Assembly: GCA_947628825.1 (NCBI GenBank)
Contig: CANRBH010000006.1
Location: 1-51,465, forward strand
Direction of reading: 5' to 3'
DNA length: 51,465 bases
Source: an uncultured Clostridia bacterium
GTDB taxonomy: Bacteria > Bacillota > Clostridia > TANB77 > CAG-508
Shown here: positions 16,821-26,385 of the stretch, piece after piece
Layout of the letters: every line of letters begins with the position of its first letter
Numbering within the stretch: position 1 is the first letter of the stretch
Notes under the pieces: generated by a model
Seen by the model: the letters and a program-made list of their open reading frames with translations, nothing else
Database searches by the model: none
What the model was told of the DNA's origin: nothing
Program-made: the position numbers and the translations under genes

Positions 16821-17786
16821 TCATATCCTACAATTTAGAATTTCATTGTAAAATGTTGAAAGATTATTTTTTTCTTTCTTAAATTCATGCCTATATGTTG
16901 TTCTTAATACATATGTATCTGTCATTTCTTTAATTATTTTATCATTAAAAGGTTCTGAAAGAAGCTTTTCAGTTTCAAAGAATTTTGTGTTATTAACTGG
17001 TACATTTTCAATTTCCTCTTTAAATACATCTATATTCTCGTATGCTATTGCTAAAAGGCAATCAATTAATAAGTAACATATCAATATATTATTATTTTTC
17101 CAATATTCTAAAAAGATTTCTTTCATAAATTTCATTAGTTGATTATTTTTACCTGAAGCAATAAAACCATCTACCCACATTCCTTTACAAACATGAAAAT
17201 CTTTGTATAAATTATGTTTTATTGTATAAAAATTATAGTCATATATTTTTTCATCAAGACTTTTAGTTAAATATAAAGTCGCATCTATCCATATTCCACC
17301 ATATTCATACAATAATGATACTCTTAAAATATCAGATAAATGCGTTATAGTAATTTTTCCATCATTTACTTTTTTAATTATATAATTAGGTATGTTTACA
17401 TATTCACTATAATTATATTTAGTAATTAAATTTACTTTATGTTTTCCTGCATTTCTTCTAATTGAATTTATACATGATTTAATTATTTCTGGCGCATTTT
17501 CTTCGCCTTGCCACCATAAAACAAAAATGGGAGAGTCTGTTTTTATTTTTTCTTTTTCTTTTTCAACATTTTCATAATTTTCTATAATATTAGAATATTT
17601 CCTTTTTATGTATTTCTTTACATATTCATGCTTTTTATAATGGAAATATTTACCCCCCCCATTTTGTTTTTTTCTAAATAATATAGAATCGCAAAAATCA
17701 TAGTATGCATACTTCAGACCAAATGCTTTTAGCAATTTTATGTTATTTACTATTAGTTGTTTCAGTTTTTCTATTTTCTTTTTCAT
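16821..17786 (-). CDS. Capsular polysaccharide synthesis glycosyltransferase (Caps_synth), copy 1
   Basis: A 321-residue paralogue of the next gene downstream, with FVLWWQGEENAPEIIKSCI, THLSDILRVSLLYEYGGIWIDATLYL (DAT metal site) and a conserved C-terminal RTTYRHEF. The coding strand has G8 at 17653-17660 (codons about 43-45, NGGGK). Because the tract is near the 5' end, a one-base slip would abolish almost the whole protein, so it would act as an ON/OFF switch; it is ON here. AAGGGG precedes the start, which overlaps the 3' end of the GT2 gene by 44 bases. Loss of this copy could be partly covered by copy 2 if the acceptors are alike. Confidence 0.88.
   Translation of the reverse strand: MKKKIEKLKQLIVNNIKLLKAFGLKYAYYDFCDSILFRKKQNGGGKYFHYKKHEYVKKYIKRKYSNIIENYENVEKEKEKIKTDSPIFVLWWQGEENAPEIIKSCINSIRRNAGKHKVNLITKYNYSEYVNIPNYIIKKVNDGKITITHLSDILRVSLLYEYGGIWIDATLYLTKSLDEKIYDYNFYTIKHNLYKDFHVCKGMWVDGFIASGKNNQLMKFMKEIFLEYWKNNNILICYLLIDCLLAIAYENIDVFKEEIENVPVNNTKFFETEKLLSEPFNDKIIKEMTDTYVLRTTYRHEFKKEKNNLSTFYNEILNCRI
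17653..17660 (-). repeat. G8 homopolymer in Caps_synth copy 1
   Basis: Eight C on the plus strand, encoding Gly-Gly-Gly around codon 44. The paralogous gene lacks it. It is in frame as sequenced. Confidence 0.8.
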
Positions 17787-18624
17787 ATATTCCCCTTTCT
17801 ATTTTATTTATCCTATTTAGAATTCCTAACATATTTTTTTGTATTTTATTTATATTTAAATATTTTTCATAATAATATTTCTTTGAGTTATAATAATATT
17901 TCTTTATACTTTTATATGATTCGTTTTTACTTGCAGATATTTCGTGATCATGTATATATTTAGAATTAAGACATATACCTGACTTATAACCAATATCTTT
18001 AATTTTTTTTGCTAAAATATTTTCTTCATAATATAAAAACGTATTTTCATCAAAAAATCCAACTTTTTTTCCTATTTCTAAGTTAAGCAAGAATAAGCAA
18101 CCCGGAGCTACTCCCACTTCCTGTATTTTATCTGCTGGTTCTAAATATTTAACTAACTTTTTACTAATAAACTTTCTAGGTATATAAAAATACTCCCAAA
18201 ATTCATCCCAAAATGTAGGTATATTCCAAAATTGTGATTGATTATATATGTCTCCCTTGCTTGTCCTTATTGCGCCTAAAATTGCATATTCGCTATTCTT
18301 TTCCATTTTTTTTATTATTTTTTCTAATTCTTTATTTTCTATTATTATATCAGGATTCATAATAAATGCATAATCATAATTATCTTTTTCTAAAATTTTT
18401 AGTCCAAAATTATTTCCATAAGCATATCCACCATTTTTTTTAGTTTTAACTATATGAATCTTTTCATTTTCAATTTCTTTTAGTTTTTCATAAGAATCAT
18501 TGTTAGAACAATTATCTACTATTACAATTTTCTGTATACATTTATAACTATTTAAAAGATTAGCTTTTTCTACTATCAAATTGTAATTATTATAATTTAA
18601 TATTACTACTCCTACTTTTTTCAT
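17743..18624 (-). CDS. Glycosyltransferase family 2 (rhamnosyltransferase-like)
   Basis: A 293-residue GT-A enzyme with VGVVILNYNNYN at the N-terminus, IVDNCSNNDSYEKL, NGGYAYGNNFGLK, and the DXD-equivalent FIMNPDIII. A later acceptor-side pattern is GFFDENTFLYYEENILAKKI. The NGGYAYGNNFG and FLYYEE patterns are typical of WbbL/RfbF-like rhamnosyltransferases, which fits the dTDP-rhamnose genes nearby, though donor use cannot be proven. It overlaps the polymerase gene before it (35 bases) and the Caps_synth gene after it (44 bases), a tightly packed operon. Confidence 0.88.
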   Translation of the reverse strand: MKKVGVVILNYNNYNLIVEKANLLNSYKCIQKIVIVDNCSNNDSYEKLKEIENEKIHIVKTKKNGGYAYGNNFGLKILEKDNYDYAFIMNPDIIIENKELEKIIKKMEKNSEYAILGAIRTSKGDIYNQSQFWNIPTFWDEFWEYFYIPRKFISKKLVKYLEPADKIQEVGVAPGCLFLLNLEIGKKVGFFDENTFLYYEENILAKKIKDIGYKSGICLNSKYIHDHEISASKNESYKSIKKYYYNSKKYYYEKYLNINKIQKNMLGILNRINKIERGIYEKENRKTETTNSK

Positions 18625-19954
18625 TTTCCATTACCTCGTTTTCTTTTATTGATACTAGGTAGAACAATGCAAACCACAATTGCAAAAACGTTATATCTGG
18701 AATAGATATAATCAATGCAGTTAAAATTGTTAATAAAATATAAAATCCTAATTTAAAATAATCATTATCCTTTATTTTTGTTCTAATTACTATCAAATAT
18801 CTTATTATATTATCAAAGAATATTACTGTTCCAATAATACCTACTGTTGCAAGCATATTGCATATAAAACTTGATGCTCTGAAGCAATTTAATCCTCCTC
18901 CAAGAAAATATGTCTTTGTTAAGATTTCAATAGCTTTGGCATTATATAAAGATCTTTCTGTTCCAGACCAACTATCCATTTTATTAAATAGCATATCTAA
19001 TATTCTCTCTAAATATCCTGTAAAAAATAATGTAGCAAAAAGTAATAATACTAATATAATTATTTTTAGTAGCGTACTCAATTTAATTTTATCTTTCTTA
19101 TTTATAATCCAATAAAATATCATACTTATAGCCAATGATGTTAGTCCTGTTCCTGATAAATTAAATACAAGTGCAAGTATAATAAAGAAAATTAGTTTAT
19201 TATATTTTTTATTTTTATTTATTGAAAGTACTGCTAAAAAAACTGAACTTAGAAATGCTCCACAATATGATGGTTCTAAAAAAGTTGAATTTAACCTTAC
19301 TTTGTTAAAATTATTTACACCTTCTATGTAAGCTTGATTATAGCCTTGTGCATATCCAACATTATTGTATATAAAATCAGTAGGAAATAATGATAAGTTG
19401 TTAGTTATTTTACATAAATATTCCCAAAATCCAAAGAATAACACTATTACTATAGATACAATTACAACTTTTTTCATAAATTCATTGCTATATAAACCTT
19501 TTAATTTATATATAATATATATTGATGAAATATTGAAAAACAAAACTATTATTTTTATTATCAATGATGTGTCTAATTTAAAAGATATATCAAAAGTTCT
19601 ATTCACTCCAAACAAATAATATACATTATCTATATATAAGTTTTCAAATAAAAAAGATGAAATAATTGATATAATAATTGATATAATAAAAAATAATATA
19701 AACCTTAATATCATTTTTTCATTATACTTTTCCCTAACTATATTTTTTTTACTTTTACTAATAAGTAAATATCTTACTAACAAATAGACCTCTATTGTTA
19801 AAGTTGGTGTTATTCCTTTATCTGCTAAGTTAATTACAGCTGTACTTTGAAATATTGTAGATATTAGTAATGCTGCAACAGTGTACCTTATTGGTAAAAA
19901 GAATAATATTATAAGTATTCCAAAACATATTATTCCAAATGCAGTTATTGTCAT
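18590..19954 (-). CDS. O-antigen polymerase/ligase-like membrane protein (Wzy)
   Basis: A 454-residue protein with about eleven or twelve hydrophobic helices and a larger external loop in the middle. Within that loop lies STFLEPSYCGAFLS, the Glu-Pro-Ser pattern common in Wzy/WaaL-type proteins. It should join lipid-linked repeat units on the outer face of the membrane, working with the Wzx flippase at the end of the operon and CpsC for length control. GGAGGAG precedes the ATG. Wzy proteins diverge widely in sequence, so the call rests on topology, the loop motif and cluster position. Confidence 0.82.
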   Translation of the reverse strand: MTITAFGIICFGILIILFFLPIRYTVAALLISTIFQSTAVINLADKGITPTLTIEVYLLVRYLLISKSKKNIVREKYNEKMILRFILFFIISIIISIISSFLFENLYIDNVYYLFGVNRTFDISFKLDTSLIIKIIVLFFNISSIYIIYKLKGLYSNEFMKKVVIVSIVIVLFFGFWEYLCKITNNLSLFPTDFIYNNVGYAQGYNQAYIEGVNNFNKVRLNSTFLEPSYCGAFLSSVFLAVLSINKNKKYNKLIFFIILALVFNLSGTGLTSLAISMIFYWIINKKDKIKLSTLLKIIILVLLLFATLFFTGYLERILDMLFNKMDSWSGTERSLYNAKAIEILTKTYFLGGGLNCFRASSFICNMLATVGIIGTVIFFDNIIRYLIVIRTKIKDNDYFKLGFYILLTILTALIISIPDITFLQLWFALFYLVSIKENEVMENEKSRSSNIKL

Positions 19955-19970
19955 ATCTCCTCCACTATTC

Positions 19971-21077
19971 CTAAAACGTATAAATTTTATTTATTTTATC
20001 TACCATAGTTTTAATTTCATATTTTTCCATTTTAGGACTTTTTCTTTTCTCTTGTAATGATTTAGATATTATAAAGTTAGCAATATCTTCATCTTCTTTT
20101 TTTAAATCTATTTTAAATGATTTATTTGATGCAAATATTGATTCCGATAAATTATCTGATATATATGTTGGTAATCCAGATGCTTGTGCTTCTATTGCTA
20201 CAATTCCATATCCTTCATATAATGAAGGAAAGATGAAACAATCCATGGCTTGCATAATCTTGTTTACATCATTTCTATTTTTTAATATTAAAACATCTTT
20301 TTTTAATTTTTTTCTTTCAATAGATTCTTTTATAGCTTCTTCTAAAACTCCATCACCAATAAGAATCAATTTTACATTTTCTTTTATTTTCTTTATACTA
20401 TAAAAAATATCTATTAGCCTTAACTGATTTTTCTGTTTTACAAATCTTCCAACATTTCCTACAACAAAACAATTATCTAGATTTAACTTTTTTCTGTATT
20501 CATTTCTAGTATTTTCATCATAGCAAAATTCACTAACGTTAATTCCATTTTCGATAATTTTACAATCTTTAAGAGCTTTTTTGTTAAAACAAAATTCTGC
20601 TGCTTCTTTTGAGCAAGCTATATATGTATATGTTTTATCATAAAATAAAAATTTAGACATTTGATTTAATAATAATTTTATTTTTAACTTATCATTATCA
20701 AATCCGTTATTATGTGCATGTAAAATAATTTTTTTTACATTGTATCTTTTTGCAATTCTTGCATATATACAACTGATAGCATTATATATATTAATATGTA
20801 CAACGTCTGGTTGTTTTTCTTTTAAATATAATTTTATTTTTTTAAACGATTTTATATTTCTAATAATAGGATTTTTTTCAAATCCATCATTTAATTGTAT
20901 AAAATTCACATTATTATTTTTTAAATTACTATCAAAGATATTAGTTTCTTTTTGTGAGGCTACTATTTCAAATTTATATTTTTCTTTATCGCTATAATTT
21001 ATAATATTATTTATTACAGACTCAATTCCACCAGATGTCCATCTCTGACATAAAAAAAATATATTTGTTTTATTCAT
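19971..21077 (-). CDS. Glycosyltransferase family 4, GT-B fold
   Basis: The N-terminal domain opens with NIFFLCQRWTSGGIESVINN. The C-terminal nucleotide-sugar domain has VGNVGRFVKQKNQLRLIDIF and the retaining-GT4 signature LYEGYGIVAIEAQASGLP. A longer frame adds ten residues, but the start MNKTNIF at 21077 is better placed after AAAGG. This ATG lies inside the last codons of the preceding GT4 gene (8-base overlap), so translation is coupled. It adds one sugar of the repeat unit at the inner membrane surface. Donor and acceptor are unknown. It resembles EpsF-type proteins. Confidence 0.88.
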   Translation of the reverse strand: MNKTNIFFLCQRWTSGGIESVINNIINYSDKEKYKFEIVASQKETNIFDSNLKNNNVNFIQLNDGFEKNPIIRNIKSFKKIKLYLKEKQPDVVHINIYNAISCIYARIAKRYNVKKIILHAHNNGFDNDKLKIKLLLNQMSKFLFYDKTYTYIACSKEAAEFCFNKKALKDCKIIENGINVSEFCYDENTRNEYRKKLNLDNCFVVGNVGRFVKQKNQLRLIDIFYSIKKIKENVKLILIGDGVLEEAIKESIERKKLKKDVLILKNRNDVNKIMQAMDCFIFPSLYEGYGIVAIEAQASGLPTYISDNLSESIFASNKSFKIDLKKEDEDIANFIISKSLQEKRKSPKMEKYEIKTMVDKINKIYTF

Positions 21078-22206
21078 TATTAAATACCTTTCTAAATATT
21101 TCTTCATGCTTTTCTATTAAAAATTTTATATCATATTTCTTTCTATATTTTTGATTATGCTCAACTATCTTATTACATAATTCTTTATTATTAATTAGTT
21201 CTAATATTTTTTTTGACAACATCTGATAGTCCTCAATATCGACTAAGTATCCATTTTGCTTATCTTCTATTATATCAGCTATGCCTCCAACCTTTGTTGC
21301 AACTATTGGCTTATTACAAGCCATATACTCAATTAAAACTAAACCAAATCCTTCCCATTTTGAAGGTAATATTGCAATGTCTAGTGCAGGGATATATTTT
21401 TCAACGTTGTTTACCCAACCTGTAATAATAACATTTTCTTCCAAATTATTGCTATTTATGTATTCTATAACATCATTCTTTAAATCACCATCACCTATAT
21501 ACATAAGCTTAGTATTTCTATTTTCATTATGTATTAATTTAAAAGCTTTTATTGCAGTCATAGGATCTTTTTGTTCTGATATTCTTCCAACAACGCCTAT
21601 TAAAATGTCTTTACTTTTTAGTTCATATTTTTTTCTTGTTTGTTGTCTAATTTCTTCTAAATTATTAAATTTTTCAAAATCTATTCCATTTTCTATAATA
21701 CACATTTTATTTGCTTTAGCTATCCTATATTTTATAGCTGAATCATATTCATTTTTTGATATATTGATAATCATATTCGATCTTATAGCTAATATTTTTT
21801 CAATAAGTATAAAAATCTTTTTCTTCTTATTACTTAATTTTGCATTAAAATACCATCCGTGTGGATTATATAAAACTTTTACTTTTCTATTAAACCATAG
21901 AGCTATTCTTCCTAATGCTCCTGCCTTACTACTATGAAGATAAACTATGTTTGGTTTTTCATAACTTAGAATTTTTCTAATTTGCTTTACAGCTTTAAAG
22001 TCAGATTTTAGATTAATTTCTCTAATCATAGGAATAAAATATATTTTTTTTGCTAAATTCTTAAATCTATCTATTTGCTTTTTATAGTTTTCTGAAACAA
22101 CTAAAATATTTTCATATTCATTTCTTTTTAGATTTTTTAAAAACATATACAAGTATTCGGCTACTCCACCATCTGATTGAGCTATATATACTATTTTCTT
22201 TTTCAA
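21070..22206 (-). CDS. Glycosyltransferase family 4, GT-B fold
   Basis: A 378-residue GT4 enzyme with KIVYIAQSDGGVAEYLYMFL at the start, HSSKAGALGRIAL, YNPHGWYFN, and the C-terminal GVVGRISEQKDPMTAIKAF and WEGFGLVLIEYMACNKP. It follows the priming sugar transferase by a single base and is a candidate for adding the second sugar of the lipid-linked unit; the EpsD/WbpX-like N-terminus with Gly-Gly is usual for that role. Donor specificity cannot be read from sequence. Confidence 0.88.
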   Translation of the reverse strand: MKKKIVYIAQSDGGVAEYLYMFLKNLKRNEYENILVVSENYKKQIDRFKNLAKKIYFIPMIREINLKSDFKAVKQIRKILSYEKPNIVYLHSSKAGALGRIALWFNRKVKVLYNPHGWYFNAKLSNKKKKIFILIEKILAIRSNMIINISKNEYDSAIKYRIAKANKMCIIENGIDFEKFNNLEEIRQQTRKKYELKSKDILIGVVGRISEQKDPMTAIKAFKLIHNENRNTKLMYIGDGDLKNDVIEYINSNNLEENVIITGWVNNVEKYIPALDIAILPSKWEGFGLVLIEYMACNKPIVATKVGGIADIIEDKQNGYLVDIEDYQMLSKKILELINNKELCNKIVEHNQKYRKKYDIKFLIEKHEEIFRKVFNNE

Positions 22207-22207
22207 T

Positions 22208-22894
22208 TTAGACTGCTCCCTCTTGTTTTAAAACTCTTTTTATTGTTTTATATATAATTTTTAAATCCATTATAAAACCATAATTAGATACATATTCCAC
22301 ATCTATTTCTAGTCTCTTTTTAAAGGTAGTATCATTTCTGCCACTTACTTGCCAAAGCCCAGTAATTCCAGGCTTACACTGGATTATATAATCATAGCTT
22401 TTACCCATATCATCTTTTTCTCTTAATAAATATGGTCTTGGTCCAACTAAAGTCATATTGCCTAATAAAACGTTAAAAAATTGAGGCATTTCATCGATAC
22501 TTGTTTTTCTCAAAAATTCTCCTATCTTAGTTACTCTAGGATCTTTTTTTAACTTTTTGTATGTTTCATATTCTTTCTTAGCCTTAGGATTTTCTTTTAA
22601 ATATTTGTTTAAAATATCATCTGCTCCAACTACCATTGTTCTATATTTATAAATTTTAAAAGTTTTTCCATTTTTTCCAATCCTTAATTGTTCATAAAAC
22701 ATAGGTCCATTATCTTCTTTTAAAATTTTTCTTGCTATGTATATACATATTGTTAGTGGAATTAAAATGATTAGTCCAATAATCCCAAAAAATATATCAA
22801 ATATTCTTTTTATGTATTTATATATATTTTTATCTTTATCTTTTACGTAACTTTTTTTAACTAAAATTTCTTTTTTAGAAGTTACATTAGTCAC
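22208..22894 (-). CDS. Undecaprenyl-phosphate sugar phosphotransferase (priming enzyme)
   Basis: A 228-residue bacterial sugar transferase. It has one N-terminal membrane hairpin (IFDIFFGIIGLIILIPLTI), then the catalytic block FKIYKYRTMVVGADD, the Asp-Glu motif KTSIDEMPQFFNVL, LVGPRPYL, and CKPGITGLWQVSGRN. It transfers a sugar 1-phosphate from a nucleotide sugar to undecaprenyl phosphate and so commits the repeat unit. It is the first gene of the eleven-gene operon and is preceded by a promoter. The start is GTG, chosen because GAGGGG lies seven bases before it. It is the short form lacking the large N-terminal membrane domain of WbaP. Confidence 0.93.
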   Translation of the reverse strand: MTNVTSKKEILVKKSYVKDKDKNIYKYIKRIFDIFFGIIGLIILIPLTICIYIARKILKEDNGPMFYEQLRIGKNGKTFKIYKYRTMVVGADDILNKYLKENPKAKKEYETYKKLKKDPRVTKIGEFLRKTSIDEMPQFFNVLLGNMTLVGPRPYLLREKDDMGKSYDYIIQCKPGITGLWQVSGRNDTTFKKRLEIDVEYVSNYGFIMDLKIIYKTIKRVLKQEGAV

Positions 22895-22931
22895 TTTTTT
22901 TCCCCTCTCTTTCTATTATTATCCTAAAATA

Positions 22932-22960
22932 ATTATACAACGTATTTAAAATTTAGTAAA
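22932..22960 (-). promoter_or_regulatory. Promoter of the polysaccharide assembly operon
   Basis: Minus-strand TTTACT and TATAAT with an exact 17-base spacer, about 40 bases before the GTG start at 22894. It would drive the genes from 22.9 down to 10.6 kb separately from the rhamnose genes. Confidence 0.6.
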
Positions 22961-23011
22961 TGCTTTTTTTATAGTAATTTATGTATTTTTTCCAGTTTTA
23001 TCTATACGAAA

Positions 23012-23980
23012 CTATTCTAACCATATTGGATTTTCCAAATACCAATCTATTGTTTTGTTAATTCCTTCTTCAAATGTTGTTTTTGGATACCATCCTAAAT
23101 CATTTTTTATTTTAGTTGGATTTATTGCATATCTATAATCATGTCCTTTTCTATCTTCAACAAATTCTATTAAGTCCTCTGACTTTCCTAATTTCTTTAA
23201 TATTAGCTTTACAATATCTATATTTCTCTTTTCATTGTGTCCACCTATATTATATCTTTCTCCTGCTATTCCTTTATGGAATACTAAGTCAATAGCTTCA
23301 CAATGATCTTTTACATATAACCAATCTCTTATATTATTTCCTGTTCCATATACAGGAAGCTTCTGGTTATTCATAGCTAGTTTTATCATGTGAGGTATTA
23401 GTTTTTCATTATGTTGATATGGACCATAATTGTTTGAGCAATTAGTAACATTAACATTCATTTTATACGTTTCCTTATATGCTAATGCAATCAAATCAGA
23501 GCTTGCTTTTGATGCTGAATATGGACTACTAGGTTTTATTGGGGATTTTTCTGTAAAATAACCATCATCTTTAAGCGAGCCATATACTTCATCTGTTGAG
23601 ATATGAACAAATTTATTTTTACTGCCTTCTCCCCATACAGTCTTTGCTACTTCTAAAAGTGTATGTGTACCAACCACATTAGTTTGAGTAAATATAAATG
23701 GATTTTTTATACTATTATCTACATGTGATTCGGCTGCAAAATGAATAACTCCATTTATTTCATATTTTTTGAATATATCTAATACTAAATTATAATCACA
23801 AATATCACCCTTTACAAATGTTATTTTATCTATGACTTTTTTTAAATTATTCATATTTCCTGCATAGGTTAATTTATCAAGCACAACTACTTTGTAATCT
23901 GGATATTTATTTACAAAATATTCAGCAAAGTTAGCTCCTATAAATCCTGCTGCACCTGTTACTAATACATTATTACTCAT
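23012..23980 (-). CDS. rfbB: dTDP-glucose 4,6-dehydratase
   Basis: Second enzyme of dTDP-L-rhamnose synthesis: it converts dTDP-glucose to dTDP-4-keto-6-deoxyglucose with bound NAD. The Rossmann motif VTGAAGFIGANF opens the protein, HISTDEVYGSL holds the catalytic Asp-Glu, and YSASKASSD gives the Tyr-Lys pair. The C-terminal NIRDWLYVKDHC and ENPIWLE-type ending are usual. The frame is open ten codons further upstream, overlapping rfbC, but GAGG eight bases before the ATG of MSNNVLVTG sets the start at 23980. It is the last of the four rhamnose genes here. The 322-residue length is normal. Confidence 0.96.
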   Translation of the reverse strand: MSNNVLVTGAAGFIGANFAEYFVNKYPDYKVVVLDKLTYAGNMNNLKKVIDKITFVKGDICDYNLVLDIFKKYEINGVIHFAAESHVDNSIKNPFIFTQTNVVGTHTLLEVAKTVWGEGSKNKFVHISTDEVYGSLKDDGYFTEKSPIKPSSPYSASKASSDLIALAYKETYKMNVNVTNCSNNYGPYQHNEKLIPHMIKLAMNNQKLPVYGTGNNIRDWLYVKDHCEAIDLVFHKGIAGERYNIGGHNEKRNIDIVKLILKKLGKSEDLIEFVEDRKGHDYRYAINPTKIKNDLGWYPKTTFEEGINKTIDWYLENPIWLE

Positions 23981-23996
23981 AACTATTTCCTCAATT

Positions 23997-24575
23997 CTAT
24001 AAATTTTCAAATAAATTTGTATTCCTTAATTCTTTTAATGTCGGCCATTTAGTATCCTTTTCAGAAGTTAATAGTTCGTCTTTGTTTATTTTTTCTATAG
24101 GCCAGTTTATATTTACATCTTTATCATTCCAAGCCAGTCCACCTTCTGCATTTGGATTATATATATCATCACATTTATAAGTAAACTCCGCTTCATCTGA
24201 TAAAACTAAAAATCCATGTGCAAATCCCCTAGGAATCATAAACATTTTTTTATTAGTCTCCGAAAGAGTAACTCCGACCCATTTTCCATAAGTTGTACTT
24301 TTAGGTCTTAAATCAACAGCTACATCAAATACCTCACCTTTAATAATTCTAACCAATTTTGCCTGAGTATTTTCCTTCTGAAAATGCAAACCTCTTAGTA
24401 CACCTTTTTTAGATTTGGATTGATTATCTTGTACAAAATCGTATTTTAAGTCCAATTCTTCAAAATCAGCCTTACTATAAGTTTCCATAAAATATCCTCT
24501 GTTATCTCCAAATACTTTAGGTTCAATTATATATACTCCATCTATTTCTGTTTTTATTTTATTAAAATTTCCCAT
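23997..24575 (-). CDS. rfbC: dTDP-4-dehydrorhamnose 3,5-epimerase
   Basis: A cupin-fold epimerase of 192 residues. It inverts carbons 3 and 5 of dTDP-4-keto-6-deoxyglucose, the third step to dTDP-L-rhamnose. Catalytic and substrate-binding motifs are visible: GVLRGLHFQKEN with the base His, VFDVAVDLRPKSTTYGKW, and IPRGFAHGFLVLSDEAEFTYK. It lies between rfbA and rfbB, 16 bases from the rfbB start, with an AAAGGA ribosome site. Confidence 0.96.
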   Translation of the reverse strand: MGNFNKIKTEIDGVYIIEPKVFGDNRGYFMETYSKADFEELDLKYDFVQDNQSKSKKGVLRGLHFQKENTQAKLVRIIKGEVFDVAVDLRPKSTTYGKWVGVTLSETNKKMFMIPRGFAHGFLVLSDEAEFTYKCDDIYNPNAEGGLAWNDKDVNINWPIEKINKDELLTSEKDTKWPTLKELRNTNLFENL

Positions 24576-24604
24576 ATACTTTTGTTTCCTTTATAACGTT
24601 TTTA

Positions 24605-25492
24605 CTAACTTAATAATTTGTTTTCAGCTAAATCCTTTAAATATACTCCATATTCAGTTTTCATATATCTATCTGCAAGATGTGATAAATCCTCTGAACT
24701 TATCCATCCTTTATTGAAGGCAATTTCTTCTGGACAACATACCTGAATTCCTTGTCTTTTTTCTATAGTTTGAACAAAACTTGCAGTTTCGATTAGAGCA
24801 TCATGTGTTCCTGTATCAAACCAAGTCATTCCCTTTCCAAGTTTTTCAACCTTTAACTTTTCTCTTTTCATATACTCTTCATTTATACTTGTAATTTCTA
24901 TTTCTCCTCTAGCTGATGGTTTTACATTTTTTGCAATTTCTACGACATCATTTGTATAGAAATATAGTCCTGGTACAGCATAATTTGATTTAGGATTTTC
25001 TGGTTTCTCTTCTATTGAAACTGCATTTCCATTTTCATCAATTTCAACTACTCCATAAGCTCTTGGATCTTTTACAAAAAATCCAAATATTGTTGATTCA
25101 TCTTCTCTATCATTTGCTTTCTTTAATATTTCTGGCAAATGAGAACCGTAAAACATATTATCTCCTAATATCATTACTACATTATCATTGCCAATAAATT
25201 CTTCTCCAATAATAAATGCTTCTGCTAATCCATTAGGTTTTTCTTGAATCTTATATTCAAAATTCATACCCCATTGTGAACCATCTCCAAGTAATGATTG
25301 AAATGTAATAACATCCCTTGGTGTTGATATTATCAATACATCTCTTATATCAGCTTCCATAAGCACAGATAATGGATAATAAATCATCGGCTTATCATAA
25401 ACTGGCATTATCTGTTTAGATATTGCTAAAGTTAATGGATATAATCTTGTTGCGCTACCTCCTGCTAAAATAATTCCCTTTCTATTTTTCAT
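24605..25492 (-). CDS. rfbA: Glucose-1-phosphate thymidylyltransferase
   Basis: First step of dTDP-L-rhamnose synthesis: dTTP plus glucose 1-phosphate gives dTDP-glucose. The 295-residue protein opens with GIILAGGSATRLYPLT, the nucleotide-binding loop, followed by SKQIMPVYDKPMIYYPLS. Other markers are LGDNMFYGSHL, with the metal-binding Asp, VVEIDENGNAVSIEEKP and TWFDTGTHDAL. It follows rfbD by 28 bases in the order D-A-C-B behind the LCP gene. Feedback inhibition by dTDP-rhamnose is known for the family. Confidence 0.97.
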   Translation of the reverse strand: MKNRKGIILAGGSATRLYPLTLAISKQIMPVYDKPMIYYPLSVLMEADIRDVLIISTPRDVITFQSLLGDGSQWGMNFEYKIQEKPNGLAEAFIIGEEFIGNDNVVMILGDNMFYGSHLPEILKKANDREDESTIFGFFVKDPRAYGVVEIDENGNAVSIEEKPENPKSNYAVPGLYFYTNDVVEIAKNVKPSARGEIEITSINEEYMKREKLKVEKLGKGMTWFDTGTHDALIETASFVQTIEKRQGIQVCCPEEIAFNKGWISSEDLSHLADRYMKTEYGVYLKDLAENKLLS

Positions 25493-25520
25493 ATTAAATT
25501 CTAGTCCTTTCTTGATTTAT

Positions 25521-26385
25521 TTAATCTTTATTTAGTTCTATATTTAAATATCTTTTTAATCCATCTTCCCAAGTTGGAATTTCTATTCCTTGAGATAAAA
25601 TTTTTTCTTTAGAAAGTTTTGAATTCTTTGGTCTTTTAGCTTGTTTTATATTCATCATTTCAATATATTTTTCTGTTGTTACTGGATTTACTTTACAAGA
25701 AATATTTGCTATTTCAAATATCTTCTTAGTAAATTCATACCAATTAGTAAAACCTAAATTTGTTGTATGATATGTTCCATAAGGAATCTTTTTATCTATT
25801 GCTTGTTTTATTATATTTGCTAAATCATCTGCATTTGTTGGACTACCATATTGGTCTGAAACAACATTTATCTCTTCTTTATTAGATCCCAATTTAAGCA
25901 TAGTTCTAACAAAATTATTTCCATCTCCATAAAGCCATGCGGTTCTAAATATGTAATATTTGTCCGTATTTTTCTTTATTTCCATTTCACCTTCTAGTTT
26001 TGTTCTTCCATATACTGTTACAGGATTAGTTTCATCTGTTTCAACATATTCTTTATTCAAATCTAAATTTCCGCTAAATACATAATCTGTGCTTATATGT
26101 ATTAACACTGCACCTACACTATTAGAAGCTATTGCTAAGTTTTTTACTCCAATACCATTTATCTTACTTGCTAATTCATAGTTATCTTCAGCTTTATCAA
26201 CAGCTGTATAGGCAGCACAATTTATTATGTAGTTTGGACTAATTTTATTAACTGCATTTAAAACTGCATCTAAGTCTGTTATATCTAGTTCTTCTACATC
26301 TGTACAGATTAGTTCATGTTCTGCAAATTTATTTCTTACTGATTTTGCTAACATTCCGATTAGCACCTGTTATTAAGAATTTCAA
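25521..26385 (-). CDS. rfbD: dTDP-4-dehydrorhamnose reductase, frameshifted near the 5' end
   Basis: Last step to dTDP-L-rhamnose. The main frame holds LDITDLDAV, HISTDYVFSG, PVTVYGRTKLEGE (Tyr-Lys pair) and FRTAWLYGDGNNFV, but begins only at a GTG (26366) and lacks the NAD(P)H loop. Upstream, a TTG at 26385 with AAAGGGG before it starts the expected N-terminus MKFLITGAN in another frame. The join reads GCTAATCGGAATG where GCTAATGGAATG would give ITGANGMLAKSV. So one extra base near 26357 breaks the gene. The feature spans both frames. Either a sequence error or a recent mutation; without the loop the enzyme should be inactive. No second copy is seen in the window. Confidence 0.88.
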
